A stretch of DNA of 28,544 bases from an uncultured Saprospiraceae bacterium (GCA_937973565.1 CALJKQ010000298.1:1-28544); one strand, 5' to 3'. Counted from the first letter of the stretch, positions 13,968-22,593 are shown. Program-made: numbers and translations. The notes: generated by a model from the letters alone, not told the origin.

Positions 13968-14507
13968 ATGGAGATAATCAATACAAAGCTGGAAGGCGTA
14001 AAAGTCATTGTTCCCAGTGTTTTCAAAGACGACCGGGGCTATTTTTATGAAAGTTACCAGAAAATCAAATGGGAGCTCAATATTGAATTTGTTCAAGACA
14101 ATGAAGCCTTTTCAGAGAAAAGGGTTTTAAGGGGCTTACATTACCAGTTGCCGCCTCATGCTCAAAGTAAATTGGTAAGAGTAATACATGGCGAAGTGCT
14201 GGATGTTGTGGTTGATATCAGGCCCGGCTCCGCTACTTTTGGACAGCACCTCTCCGTCATTCTCAGCGGCAGCAATTTCAAGCAGCTATTTGTGCCCAAA
14301 GGATTTGCCCATGGTTATGTAGTATTATCTGAAACTGCCTTGTTTGCTTACAAATGCGATGCCTACTACCACAAAGAAAGCGAGGCAGGAATCAGATGGG
14401 ATGATGCGAGCCTGGGCATAGACTGGATATTGCCGGCTGACCAAATGAAACTCTCAGAAAAAGACAAAGCACAACCCTCATGGCAGCACCACAAAGCTTT
14501 TGAATAA
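13968..14507 (+). CDS. rfbC: dTDP-4-dehydrorhamnose 3,5-epimerase
   Basis: A 179-residue cupin-fold epimerase that converts dTDP-4-dehydro-6-deoxyglucose to dTDP-4-dehydrorhamnose, the third step of dTDP-L-rhamnose synthesis. Family marks are FKDDRGYFYESY, KRVLRGLHYQ (catalytic His), GEVLDVVVDIRPGSATFGQ, and the C-terminal AGIRWDDASLGIDW. Length is normal. I use the ATG at 13968; a GTG three codons earlier extends the frame. The rfbD ATG follows its stop codon with no gap, so the two are translated from one message. rfbA and rfbB are not in the window. Confidence 0.95.
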   Translation: MEIINTKLEGVKVIVPSVFKDDRGYFYESYQKIKWELNIEFVQDNEAFSEKRVLRGLHYQLPPHAQSKLVRVIHGEVLDVVVDIRPGSATFGQHLSVILSGSNFKQLFVPKGFAHGYVVLSETALFAYKCDAYYHKESEAGIRWDDASLGIDWILPADQMKLSEKDKAQPSWQHHKAFE

Positions 14508-15365
14508 ATGAAAATAGTAGTAATAGGATCACAGGGCCAATTGGGCAAGGAGTTAAGGAAGGTTCATCATCAACTGGCAGATACGGAGTGGATATTTACG
14601 CAAAGACATGAAATAGATCTGATGGATGAAAAAAGCCTGGATTTATTGAATACAATCAAAGCCGATGTGGTTGTGAATTGTGCTGCTTACACAAAGGTGG
14701 ATATGGCTGAAAAAGAAATAGAGAATTGCTGGGAAAGCAATGCCCTGGGTGTAGGCAGGTTGGCTAAAAAATGTCATGAATTAGGATGTTGGCTCATCCA
14801 TGTTTCCAGTGATTACGTGTACCACCACAACCCGGGCCGTCCCTTTAAAGAAGACGATGCGCTTCGGCCCAGGAGTATCTATGCAGCCAGTAAAGCGGCC
14901 GGAGAAACTTTTATTCAGCATTTCCACGACCAATACATCATACTCCGAACCAGTTGGTTGTATGGCAATGAAGGTCCCAATTTTGTGAAAACGATGGTGC
15001 GATTAGCCCAAACACAATCGGAAATTAAAGTGGTAGATGATCAGTTGGGAGCCCCAACTTTTGCTGAAGATCTGGCAAAAGGCATAAAAAAGATCATCAG
15101 AACCCTGAAGGAAGGCAATGCGACTGATGTAAAAGGCATTTATCATTTTGCCAATGAAGGCGTTGTAAGTTGGTGCGGTTTTGCTTCAGAAATCATGGAT
15201 ATTAACCAGGCTGCTACCCAAATATTACCCATTCCTACAGAGGCCTATCCCCTACCCGCTGCACGTCCTGCATGGAGTGTAATGTCTCTGGCCAAACTGA
15301 AAAGAGTTTTTGATATTTACCCTCCACACTGGCGGATTTCGTTGAGGAAATACCTTTCTACCTAA
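14508..15365 (+). CDS. rfbD: dTDP-4-dehydrorhamnose reductase
   Basis: A 285-residue short-chain-dehydrogenase-type reductase that makes dTDP-L-rhamnose with NAD(P)H, the last step of the pathway. The nucleotide-binding motif GSQGQLG is at residues 7-13; SSDYVYHH is a slight variant of the usual STDYVFDG; YAASKAAGE contains the catalytic YxxxK pair; and RTSWLYG and the DQLGAPTF segment are typical. It directly abuts rfbC. The rhamnose presumably feeds a surface polysaccharide or glycan made by genes outside the window. Confidence 0.95.
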   Translation: MKIVVIGSQGQLGKELRKVHHQLADTEWIFTQRHEIDLMDEKSLDLLNTIKADVVVNCAAYTKVDMAEKEIENCWESNALGVGRLAKKCHELGCWLIHVSSDYVYHHNPGRPFKEDDALRPRSIYAASKAAGETFIQHFHDQYIILRTSWLYGNEGPNFVKTMVRLAQTQSEIKVVDDQLGAPTFAEDLAKGIKKIIRTLKEGNATDVKGIYHFANEGVVSWCGFASEIMDINQAATQILPIPTEAYPLPAARPAWSVMSLAKLKRVFDIYPPHWRISLRKYLST

Positions 15366-15412
15366 AAAAGGTTGATTATTCAAGTATACGCTTCTTTCTT
15401 ATGCCATGCCAA

Positions 15413-15442
15413 AAATTATTTTTAGATTTATCTAAATAATTT
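15413..15442. repeat. AT-rich imperfect inverted repeat
   Basis: A nine-base A/T arm pairs with its complement across a small AGA/TCT inner stem and TTTA loop, with a two-base bulge. It lies between rfbD and the E2 gene. It could be a weak 3' structure for rfbD, but it lacks a G+C stem and a clean U tract. Confidence 0.25.
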
Positions 15443-15509
15443 AATTAAGCAGGCTTAAATTATTTTTCACAAAATCGTCCAAATTAGTACAAGCCTGGTG
15501 TTTCTTGAA

Positions 15510-15517
15510 TAATTTTG
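15510..15517 (+). promoter_or_regulatory. -7 promoter element of the E2 gene
   Basis: TAATTTTG is an exact TAnnTTTG match 19 bases before the ATG at 15537. The -33 position shows no clear TTTG. Confidence 0.5.
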
Positions 15518-15536
15518 CCAAAAACAGGAACATATC

Positions 15537-16757
15537 ATGAGTATTGTAGAAATGAAAGTACCCACAATAGGGGAATCTATCACTGAGGTCACCTTATCTC
15601 AATGGTTAAAAAAAGATGGCGACTTTGTCAATATTGATGAACCCATCTGTGAATTTGAATCCGATAAAGCCACCCTGGAATTTCCCGCTGAAGCCAGTGG
15701 AAAACTCATCCATGTTGCCAGGGAAGGGGATGATTTGTCGATTGGAACGCTGGTAGCCAAAATAGATACATCGGTACAAAACAATGCATCTTCTGCTCCT
15801 GCCACACCTGCCCCGGCCGCGCCAAGTGCAGCACCGGCCGTTGCAGACTCACCCGCAGCAGGGCACCCCTCTCCCGCCGCTGCAAAAATTTTGAGAGAGG
15901 GAGGGGTCGATGCATCCAGTGTCAGTGGTACCGGTAAGGAGGGACGCATTACCAAAGAAGATGCCCAAAAAGCCGTATCTGCAAAACCCGCTGATGTCCC
16001 TGCAGCAATATCAGCTGCCCCTTCAAGTCCGTCCACTGTATCCAAAGCATCAGGTGCCAGGGAAGAAAGGAGAGAAAAAATGAGCAGGATGCGCCGTACC
16101 ATAGCCAGCAGGTTGGTCAGTGCTAAAAACCAAACAGCCATGTTGACTACCTTTAATGAGGTAGACATGAGTGCCATACTTCAGCTGAGGGAAAAATATC
16201 AGGATGCATTTGTTGCCAAATACGGCATTAAACTCGGCTTTATGTCTCTGTTTTCCAAAGCGTGCGCTCAGGTTCTGATGCAGATGCCTGATGTCAATGC
16301 CCGCATTGAAGAAAACGACATCGTTTACCATGACTACGTGGATGTTTCAGTTGCTATTTCAACGCCCAACGGCCTGGTTGTGCCACCTGTACACAATGTA
16401 GAATCTCTTCAGCTGCATGAAATTGAATTTAAAATCAAAGATCTGGCAACCAAGGCCAGAGATGGCAAGCTGGGTATTGAAGAGATGAAGGGAGGAACCT
16501 TTACCATTACCAATGGCGGTGTCTTTGGCTCACTGTTAAGTACCCCGATTATCAACGAGCCACAATCTGCCATCCTTGGTATGCACGCTACCAAAGACAG
16601 GGCTGTGGTAATCGATGGAAAAATTGAAATTCGTCCGATGATGTACCTCGCTTTGAGTTACGACCACCGAATTATTGACGGTAGTACCTCGGTGACTTTT
16701 CTTGTGAAGGTCAAAGAGTTGTTGGAAGACCCCATGAAACTATTTATGGGATTATAA
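15537..16757 (+). CDS. sucB: 2-oxoglutarate dehydrogenase E2, dihydrolipoyl succinyltransferase
   Basis: A 406-residue E2 subunit that transfers the succinyl group to CoA in the 2-oxoglutarate dehydrogenase complex of the TCA cycle. The lipoyl domain (about 1-77) carries the lipoylated lysine in EFESDKATLEF (Lys44). A hinge rich in alanine and proline (about 80-110) leads to the peripheral E1/E3-binding domain (about 112-150). The catalytic domain (about 180-406) has NGGVFGSLLSTPIINEPQSA and the active-site SYDHRIIDG. These match succinyl- rather than acetyltransferases. It is a single gene here: sucA is not adjacent, though in many genomes it is. Confidence 0.93.
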   Translation: MSIVEMKVPTIGESITEVTLSQWLKKDGDFVNIDEPICEFESDKATLEFPAEASGKLIHVAREGDDLSIGTLVAKIDTSVQNNASSAPATPAPAAPSAAPAVADSPAAGHPSPAAAKILREGGVDASSVSGTGKEGRITKEDAQKAVSAKPADVPAAISAAPSSPSTVSKASGAREERREKMSRMRRTIASRLVSAKNQTAMLTTFNEVDMSAILQLREKYQDAFVAKYGIKLGFMSLFSKACAQVLMQMPDVNARIEENDIVYHDYVDVSVAISTPNGLVVPPVHNVESLQLHEIEFKIKDLATKARDGKLGIEEMKGGTFTITNGGVFGSLLSTPIINEPQSAILGMHATKDRAVVIDGKIEIRPMMYLALSYDHRIIDGSTSVTFLVKVKELLEDPMKLFMGL

Positions 16758-16770
16758 TCCCAATTCAAAT

Positions 16771-16810
16771 AAAAAAGGCAGACCCTGATAAAGAGTCTGC
16801 CTTTTTTTTT
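16771..16810. terminator. Bidirectional terminator between sucB and transaldolase
   Basis: GGCAGAC (16777-16783) and GTCTGCC (16795-16801) form a 7-base stem flanked by six A on the left and ten T on the right, so it works as a hairpin plus U tract on both strands. It sits between two convergent genes. Confidence 0.85.
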
Positions 16811-16828
16811 ATTGCCAATCGCCTGAGT

Positions 16829-17485
16829 TTATCCGTTGGCTTTTTTGTGGTCTGCCAAAAATTGGGCGAGTCCGATGTCTGTCAAAGGGTGTTTCAACAA
16901 GCCCATGATCGGTGCCAATGGCGCTGTAATTACATCAGCACCCGACTTTGCGGCCTGGACGATGTGCATGCTGCTTCTGATAGAGGCCGCCAAAATCAAA
17001 GTATCGTAGTCTTGAATGCTGTATATTTCAGCAATTTCCTTAATCAATTCCATACCATCCCAATTGCTGTCATCTATTCTGCCAATAAAAGGACTCAGGT
17101 AGGTAGCACCAGCTTTTGCCGCCAAAATGGCCTGACCAGCCGAAAAAACAAGGGTGCAATTGGTTTCAATGCCGTTTTCTGCAAACCATGTTATGGCTTT
17201 GATACCTTCTTTGATCATTGGCACTTTTACAACAATGTTGTCGTGTAAATCAGCCAATCTTTTGCCTTCCTCAACCATACCCTTAAATTCGGTACTGATA
17301 ACTTCTGCACTGACAGGTCCATCTACCAAATTACAAATGGCTTTGTAATGATTGAAAATATTCTCTTCGCCAGTGATGCCTTCTTTGGCCATCAAAGAGG
17401 GATTGGTAGTGACACCATCCAGAATGCCAAGGTCTTTTGCCTCCTGAATCTGATCAAGATTGGCTGTATCGATAAAAAATAACAT
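16829..17485 (-). CDS. fsa: Transaldolase, fructose-6-phosphate aldolase type
   Basis: A 218-residue single-domain TIM-barrel of the short transaldolase/fructose-6-phosphate aldolase (TalC/MipB) family, acting on sugar phosphates in the non-oxidative pentose phosphate pathway. MLFFIDTANLDQI and the DGVTTNPSL segment open it; Lys87 in VVKVPMIKEG is the Schiff-base lysine; and ASIRSSMHIVQAAKSGADVITAP is the typical C-terminal half. Short forms are the usual sole transaldolase in many Bacteroidota, so true transaldolase activity is as likely as aldolase. It follows the SRP RNA on the same strand, about 20 bases away. Confidence 0.92.
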   Translation of the reverse strand: MLFFIDTANLDQIQEAKDLGILDGVTTNPSLMAKEGITGEENIFNHYKAICNLVDGPVSAEVISTEFKGMVEEGKRLADLHDNIVVKVPMIKEGIKAITWFAENGIETNCTLVFSAGQAILAAKAGATYLSPFIGRIDDSNWDGMELIKEIAEIYSIQDYDTLILAASIRSSMHIVQAAKSGADVITAPLAPIMGLLKHPLTDIGLAQFLADHKKANG

Positions 17486-17503
17486 GGTGGAAATTTGAGA
17501 GTG

Positions 17504-17596
17504 AAAAGAGAGCCAAAGCTAACCGCTCAACCACCTACCCTTGCTGCATTTCTGCCCTGGGGGAGTTCAGCAGGAGCTGGCCCTTCGACTCTCGGG
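17504..17596 (-). ncRNA. ffs: Small bacterial signal recognition particle RNA (4.5S type)
   Basis: On the minus strand the core of SRP RNA domain IV is clear: CCCAGG, then a GCA-GAAA-TGC stem with a GNRA tetraloop, then AGCAAGGG. The ends pair: GAGAGTCGAAG (17593-17583) with CTTTGGCTCTC (17518-17508) makes an 11-base stem with G-U pairs, followed by TTTT as a terminator tract. The RNA is about 90 nt, binds Ffh and brings nascent membrane proteins to the translocon. Its promoter matches the consensus well. The exact ends are estimated. Confidence 0.9.
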
Positions 17597-17598
17597 CG

Positions 17599-17628
17599 CA
17601 AAGGTAATAATATTTTGGAAATGTCAAA
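17599..17628 (-). promoter_or_regulatory. Promoter of the SRP RNA gene
   Basis: On the minus strand TTTG (17628-17625), an 18-base spacer and TACCTTTG (17606-17599) match the Bacteroidota consensus TTTG-N(17-21)-TAnnTTTG, the best full match in the window. The RNA start is predicted a few bases on. Confidence 0.75.
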
Positions 17629-17702
17629 GTAAGAGATGATATTAATTCACCAACCTTTCCATCCATTATACGGCGTAGTTTTAGGGATAAGAATGCGGGA
17701 AT

Positions 17703-18620
17703 TTAATGGTGCCTGTGTTCCAGGCCAGCGTACAGGATGGGTAAATATTTTTTGATTCCTTCAGTATTCAGGTGGTGGTGATCGTAATAGTAGACAGGCT
17801 GTGTAATGGAAGCAGAATGATCCAGGATTTTTCGACCCGGGTATGTACGATTTAAATGAGCCATAACAGCACCATGTCCAGGCCATATCCCAAAAACAGC
17901 AGGCGGAATCACAAAGGAAACAACAGCACCTGAAGACTCGGCCGTTCTAACCAGCTCCGCAAGGACTTGAGACCTGTCTAAAAAAGCTGCAAAGCTCAGC
18001 CTTTCCGGGAAAGCCAGTTGGAAGCCTTGTTGCATGGCTTGCTGGTCAAGGCCGGGTAAAACACCATCAAAAGTGGTCAGCGGGTCGGGCTTGTACAGCC
18101 ACCAGTGATGCCCTAACTTACTTTTAAAATAATGAAAAAGCTGCCTGCTTTTTCTTGCATTTCCATTCTGCCAGGCATGGATAAAGAAGTCCCAACGCCA
18201 TGGCTCCCTGTAATAAATGATGTCTGATTGGTCGGGAAGTCTGTTAAACATCAGGCTGGGAGACAACACGATTAAAACCTCCTTTGTTTTGTTGCCCTTT
18301 GCCAAAAAATATTTCAGATACAAATATTGATTTTCCAATCCTCCCAGAGATTCGCCTTGCGACAAATTGATCATAGAAGCTGAAAACAAGCTTTCAAACA
18401 AGGCATGATGGCTGCGTCGTGACAAATTGCGACCATGTGAAATGCCGAGGACGAGATAATCATATCCTATTCCCTCAGGAATAATAAATAAATTGCCTTC
18501 CTGGTTGGCGTTGGAAAATTGGTTTCTGCCCACCCAAATGTGAGCAATACCGATCAGCGCAGCCAATAGAGTCAGCCATAAAGTAAAAAAAAGGATCGAT
18601 CTGAGTAGGAACTTTTGCAC
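17703..18620 (-). CDS. SGNH-like membrane-anchored partner of the MBOAT acyltransferase
   Basis: A 305-residue protein with one N-terminal membrane segment (about residues 7-28) and an outer soluble domain. LVLGISHGR (Ser61-His62) looks like the SGNH nucleophile block, and YYYDHHHLNTEG near the C-terminus (Asp280, His283) is the Asp-x-x-His block, as in AlgJ/DltD-like proteins that work with MBOAT transporters. It starts two bases after the MBOAT stop codon. Role inferred: transferring acetyl or another acyl group to an extracellular polymer. I have not tied it to a named subfamily. Confidence 0.7.
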   Translation of the reverse strand: MQKFLLRSILFFTLWLTLLAALIGIAHIWVGRNQFSNANQEGNLFIIPEGIGYDYLVLGISHGRNLSRRSHHALFESLFSASMINLSQGESLGGLENQYLYLKYFLAKGNKTKEVLIVLSPSLMFNRLPDQSDIIYYREPWRWDFFIHAWQNGNARKSRQLFHYFKSKLGHHWWLYKPDPLTTFDGVLPGLDQQAMQQGFQLAFPERLSFAAFLDRSQVLAELVRTAESSGAVVSFVIPPAVFGIWPGHGAVMAHLNRTYPGRKILDHSASITQPVYYYDHHHLNTEGIKKYLPILYAGLEHRHH

Positions 18621-18622
18621 CG

Positions 18623-20020
18623 CTAAAAATCAAAATAAATAAATGATACCTCTTCAAAATGTCCGTAAATCAGCCATGTAGTCAGCAGCACCATATATAT
18701 GGCCCATCTGACCGGTTGCCTGAGTTTTGGGTTGAAATCCAGGCCAAACAGTTGGTTGCGATTCCAGGCTTCAAAACCCAATAAGAGCAACAAAATAACG
18801 GCCAATTTAGCATCCCAGGTTACAAAGCCGACTTTGGCATTTGAGAGAAACATGCCCTGAAAATATTGCATTGCATCTCCTATGGTGGGTGCTCTGAAAA
18901 AAATCCAACCCAAAAGCACCAAAAAAAATGTGACTGCCACACTTAATCCTTTGGGCAATGAAAATTGCGAAGACTCCAGCCACAATACAAAAACAAGGTA
19001 TAACAGTGCATGGTATAAGCCCCAAACCACAAAAGTATAATTGGCACCATGCCACAGACCGCTCAAAGCAAAAACAATGATTACATTGAATACCAATTTA
19101 GATCCTGATACCCTGCTGCCTCCCAGGGGTAGAAATACATAATCTTTGAACCAGGTTGTAAGTGAAATGTGCCACCTTTTCCAAAATGACTTAATATTGG
19201 CAGCAAAATAGGGGTAATTGAAATTCTGCATTAGCTGAAAACCCAGGAGCAAAGCCAAGCCCATTGCCATCTCGCTATAGGCAGAAAAATCACAATATAT
19301 CTGAACTGCAAACAGCAAGGCCGCCCACCAAAGGTCGGCTGCGGAAGAATCACTGATATGGCTAAAAACATGCTGGACTATGGGTGCACAGCTATCAGCG
19401 ATCAGCATTTTTTTGATCAGTCCCCAAAGTATGAGTTGCATGCCAAGTCCTGCCTTATGACCATCAAAAAATCTGGGTTTTTCGATTTGGGGCAATAGGT
19501 TGGTAGCCCTCTCAATGGGTCCGGCTACCAGCTGGGGAAAGAATGAAATAAATGCCAGGTATTCTATCAAATGGGAAGAAGCCTTCAGTTTTTTTCTGTA
19601 AACATCTATGGCATAGGACATGGATTGAAATGTAAAAAAACTAATGCCCACCGGCAGCGCAATTTGCAGACTCCAGGCATGCACTTCTACACCTAAACTT
19701 TGCAAAGCAGCAATGGCGGAATTCACAAAAAACCCGGCATACTTAAACCAGGCAAGCATGGCAATATGAAATATAACCACCCCGGTCAAAACAACTTTTC
19801 TGTATGAGGGTAGTTTTTCCATCAACTTTCCTCCGCCATATGATACCAGAGAGGCTCCTGCTATCAGAGCCAGATACCTCCAATCCCACCAGCCATAAAA
19901 AATATAGGAAGCCAGCCACAAAACCACATTTTGCCATTTCAACCTGGACGAAGGAATGGCCCAGTAAATGATAAAAAATACCAGGAAAAATACCAGGAAG
20001 ACAAATGAGTTGAAGAGCAT
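18623..20020 (-). CDS. MBOAT family membrane O-acyltransferase (AlgI-like)
   Basis: A 465-residue polytopic membrane protein of the MBOAT family, passing acyl groups across the membrane for O-acylation of surface polysaccharide or teichoic-acid-like polymers. Family marks are the central WKRWHISLTTWFKDYVFLPLGG block and the catalytic histidine in SGLWHGANYTFVVWG (His324). The frame is open 39 codons farther upstream, but the ATG at 20020 begins with the first membrane helix and follows a TATATTCG box, so I use it. It forms a two-gene unit with the SGNH partner. The acyl acceptor is not visible. Confidence 0.9.
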   Translation of the reverse strand: MLFNSFVFLVFFLVFFIIYWAIPSSRLKWQNVVLWLASYIFYGWWDWRYLALIAGASLVSYGGGKLMEKLPSYRKVVLTGVVIFHIAMLAWFKYAGFFVNSAIAALQSLGVEVHAWSLQIALPVGISFFTFQSMSYAIDVYRKKLKASSHLIEYLAFISFFPQLVAGPIERATNLLPQIEKPRFFDGHKAGLGMQLILWGLIKKMLIADSCAPIVQHVFSHISDSSAADLWWAALLFAVQIYCDFSAYSEMAMGLALLLGFQLMQNFNYPYFAANIKSFWKRWHISLTTWFKDYVFLPLGGSRVSGSKLVFNVIIVFALSGLWHGANYTFVVWGLYHALLYLVFVLWLESSQFSLPKGLSVAVTFFLVLLGWIFFRAPTIGDAMQYFQGMFLSNAKVGFVTWDAKLAVILLLLLGFEAWNRNQLFGLDFNPKLRQPVRWAIYMVLLTTWLIYGHFEEVSFIYFDF

Positions 20021-20024
20021 GCCA

Positions 20025-20032
20025 CGAATATA
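20025..20032 (-). promoter_or_regulatory. Possible -7 element of the MBOAT operon
   Basis: On the minus strand the bases read TATATTCG, TAnnTTTG with one change, four bases before the ATG at 20020. This would give an almost leaderless message. TTTC lies 19 bases upstream in the -33 position. Confidence 0.35.
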
Positions 20033-20191
20033 TATATTTTTAAGCATCCATGAAACAATGAGATTCCTCTTTATCTGGATCAAAAAGTAATCATTCCTAT
20101 TAAAATGAAAATCCGACTCCCTATTTACTAATTTCAACAGGGTGTTAAAAATTTCTAAACGAAGAAGGTATCAAAACCTAAAATTCCGGAG

Positions 20192-20221
20192 TTTCGTTAT
20201 TATTGCAAATTGCTTATCTTG
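20192..20221 (+). promoter_or_regulatory. Possible promoter of the Bat operon
   Basis: TTTCG (20192-20196), an 18-base gap and TATCTTG (20215-20221) resemble the -33/-7 pair, though TAnnTTTG is imperfect. It would give a leader of about 80 bases before the moxR ATG. Confidence 0.3.
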
Positions 20222-20308
20222 TCCTTGATCCGCGTGCAGGATGAGTGGGGTTTAGGGCATAAAAACCACAGAATCAATAATAAAGGCAATCAACAGAAAC
20301 AAGAAAAA

Positions 20309-21310
20309 ATGCAACTAAGTCACACAGAAATAGAAGCCATTCATCAACAGGTCTACATAGACAGTGCCTTTTTAGATGATCTCAAGGCAGAAATCAACAA
20401 AGTGATCGTAGGTCAGGAATCGATGGTTGATGGTTTATTGACCGGGCTTCTGACCAAAGGACATGTTTTACTGGAGGGACTACCCGGCCTGGCTAAAACA
20501 CTGGCAATAAAAACCCTGGCCAGTGCCATGAACGGCAGTTTTAGCCGCATACAATTTACACCGGATTTACTTCCCTCAGACGTTGTGGGGACCATGGTGT
20601 ACCACGCCCAGCAGCATACGTTTACGGTTCGCAAGGGACCTGTTTTTGCCAATTTTATATTAGCCGATGAGATCAACAGAGCACCGGCGAAAGTACAGAG
20701 TGCTTTGTTGGAGGCGATGCAGGAAAGGCAGGTAACCATTGGCAATGAAAGTTTTCGTCTGGAGGAGCCATTTCTGGTTTTGGCTACCCAAAATCCGATT
20801 GAACAGGAAGGTACCTATAATTTGCCGGAGGCGCAGCTGGATCGATTTATGCTAAAACTTCAAATTTCATATCCAACCCGGGAGGAGGAAAGAGATATTA
20901 TGAGAAGAAATCTGTCCGGTGAGGGTATGCCTGTTACAAAACCGGTGATTGGGCTGGATACAATTCACAAAGCCAGAAAAACGGTATCTGAAATCTATAT
21001 GGATCAACGCATAGAAAACTACATACTCGATCTGGTGTTTGCCTCCCGAAATCCTGAAAAAGCCGGACTAAAAGATTTAACAGCTATGATTGCTTATGGC
21101 GCCAGTCCCAGGGCTTCCATTAATCTTGCACTGGCTTCCAAAGCTAAGGCCTTTATCAACCGAAGGGGCTACGTAATACCCGAAGATGTGAAAGCAGTAT
21201 GCCATGATGTAATGAGACACAGAATAGGGATCACCTATGAGGCAGAAGCTGAAAACATAACACAAAAAGACATCGTATCTGCGATTATCAACCACATTCA
21301 GGTACCATGA
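20309..21310 (+). CDS. MoxR family AAA+ ATPase, first gene of the Bat operon
   Basis: A 333-residue MoxR ATPase. Walker A is GLPGLAKT (about 57-64), Walker B is FILADEINRAPAKVQSALLEAMQE, and sensor 1 is LATQNPIEQEGTYNLPEAQLDRF. It is closely related to the stand-alone MoxR at 2869 but is followed by DUF58 and VWA genes, the usual clients. The frame is open 33 codons upstream; I use the ATG at 20309 after an A-rich run, since family similarity starts soon after it. Its TGA overlaps the ATG of the next gene (ATGA). It probably energises assembly or remodelling of the VWA membrane proteins encoded downstream. Confidence 0.93.
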   Translation: MQLSHTEIEAIHQQVYIDSAFLDDLKAEINKVIVGQESMVDGLLTGLLTKGHVLLEGLPGLAKTLAIKTLASAMNGSFSRIQFTPDLLPSDVVGTMVYHAQQHTFTVRKGPVFANFILADEINRAPAKVQSALLEAMQERQVTIGNESFRLEEPFLVLATQNPIEQEGTYNLPEAQLDRFMLKLQISYPTREEERDIMRRNLSGEGMPVTKPVIGLDTIHKARKTVSEIYMDQRIENYILDLVFASRNPEKAGLKDLTAMIAYGASPRASINLALASKAKAFINRRGYVIPEDVKAVCHDVMRHRIGITYEAEAENITQKDIVSAIINHIQVP

Positions 21311-22593
21311 TCAAAAAATATATATTTACCCTAACGATCCTGATCGCAGTAAACCACCTTTGGTGCCAAAAAGACCCATTGATGGAAATGGCAATGGAAC
21401 ATTTCGGCAAGCCGGAAGCCAAAAGTGTGTGGTGGCTGAAAGATTTTAAAGGTTTTTATGATCAATGCCATGAAATCAGAATGGTACTGGCTACTGACAA
21501 CAATTCATTTAAAGGGGCATACGAGTTCCTTAGCAGCGGAGAAAAATTTTATCTCGATGGCAACTACGATGGCGAACAGATCATCCTGGTGGAAAGTGAT
21601 AGTTTGGGCCGAACTACGGGAATTTTCAAAGGAGATATGAATGACGATGCCTTTTATGCGGAGTGGTCGGATCCCAAAAATATTGCTCAGGTGACAGTTT
21701 ATCTGTCAACAGGTAACCCATCTGTCTTTCCCTGTGGAAATATTGGCTGGGCCCATCATTATAGTGCAAAAGGTCCTGACTCATTAAAAAAAGTCTCTGT
21801 ATGGAAATATGAAGATCAGGTGCAAATACTTTTGTTTTATCCGGGTAGTCATCGCAGGATCGAAATGGAATGTCTTGATGATCAATGCCAGGAATTGAAT
21901 CAACTCACCGGTGATATCGATGATGAAAGCCACTGGCATCTTTCTATCGATAAACAAAGTTTGATCAATGTCATAGATCAAAAAGAATATTTATACAATC
22001 TAAAATCCAACAAGAGTATTTACTTTGATTGTAAAACTTTTATGGATTTTGATGATAAGTATAGTCTGGTTTACCCTATTTCCGGCAGTATAAAATTCAA
22101 TAACTGGGTAATGAGTGCTTGGACAGATAAGTACAGCAATTCAGGAAAGTATAGTCATAAGCAACAGAATAATTTCAGTGTATCTGACCGTGTTAGCCAT
22201 GAAGAATATGGTAATGTAATACTTGATTTTTTTAATGATAAATTGATCAGTGGTGTATTTACGATACAATCCTCCAAATATGCAGAAGCCACAGAAATAC
22301 CATTTACCTATCTTTTCGAAAAAGACAAAGAGGTATCCATAGCAGAAATATTTCTTCCCGAAGTAGCTCAGGATTCAGTCGTTGAACAATTGGTAAAAGA
22401 AATTAAAGTGGATAGAGCCGATGGCGATGAATTTTCCAGGTACGCTGCAGGTACATATCGAATACTATCTATTTCGGCAGAGGGTCTTGTTTGTCGGACA
22501 CCTTTCAGCACCTTATATGGCCAGGATAAAATCGTGGTGGATAAAGAAAAACTAAAACGCTACCTTAAAAAAAATGCTGTTCCGATATGGTAA
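21307..22593 (+). CDS. Unrecognised secreted protein inside the Bat operon
   Basis: A 428-residue protein with an N-terminal signal peptide (MIKKYIFTLTILIAVNHLWC, then QK). It has no further membrane segment and looks periplasmic or surface bound; a Cys near the cleavage site is not a convincing lipobox. An early segment (GAYEFLSSGEKFYLDGNYDG, then TGIFKG) reads like a beta-rich domain with repeated glycine turns. The last 60 residues (ISAEGLVCRTPFSTLYG, KLKRYLKKNAVPIW) faintly recall the DUF3298/RsiV C-terminus. It overlaps moxR by 4 bases and DUF58 by 7, so it is coupled to both. I know of no such protein as a standard Bat component. Confidence 0.8.
   Translation: MIKKYIFTLTILIAVNHLWCQKDPLMEMAMEHFGKPEAKSVWWLKDFKGFYDQCHEIRMVLATDNNSFKGAYEFLSSGEKFYLDGNYDGEQIILVESDSLGRTTGIFKGDMNDDAFYAEWSDPKNIAQVTVYLSTGNPSVFPCGNIGWAHHYSAKGPDSLKKVSVWKYEDQVQILLFYPGSHRRIEMECLDDQCQELNQLTGDIDDESHWHLSIDKQSLINVIDQKEYLYNLKSNKSIYFDCKTFMDFDDKYSLVYPISGSIKFNNWVMSAWTDKYSNSGKYSHKQQNNFSVSDRVSHEEYGNVILDFFNDKLISGVFTIQSSKYAEATEIPFTYLFEKDKEVSIAEIFLPEVAQDSVVEQLVKEIKVDRADGDEFSRYAAGTYRILSISAEGLVCRTPFSTLYGQDKIVVDKEKLKRYLKKNAVPIW

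Noticed and set aside
15413..15467. AT-rich repeats between rfbD and sucB as an origin or attachment site
   Set aside because: Only one imperfect hairpin and one repeated 11-mer (AAATTATTTTT) are present, with no DnaA-box cluster and no integrase; A/T richness alone explains them.
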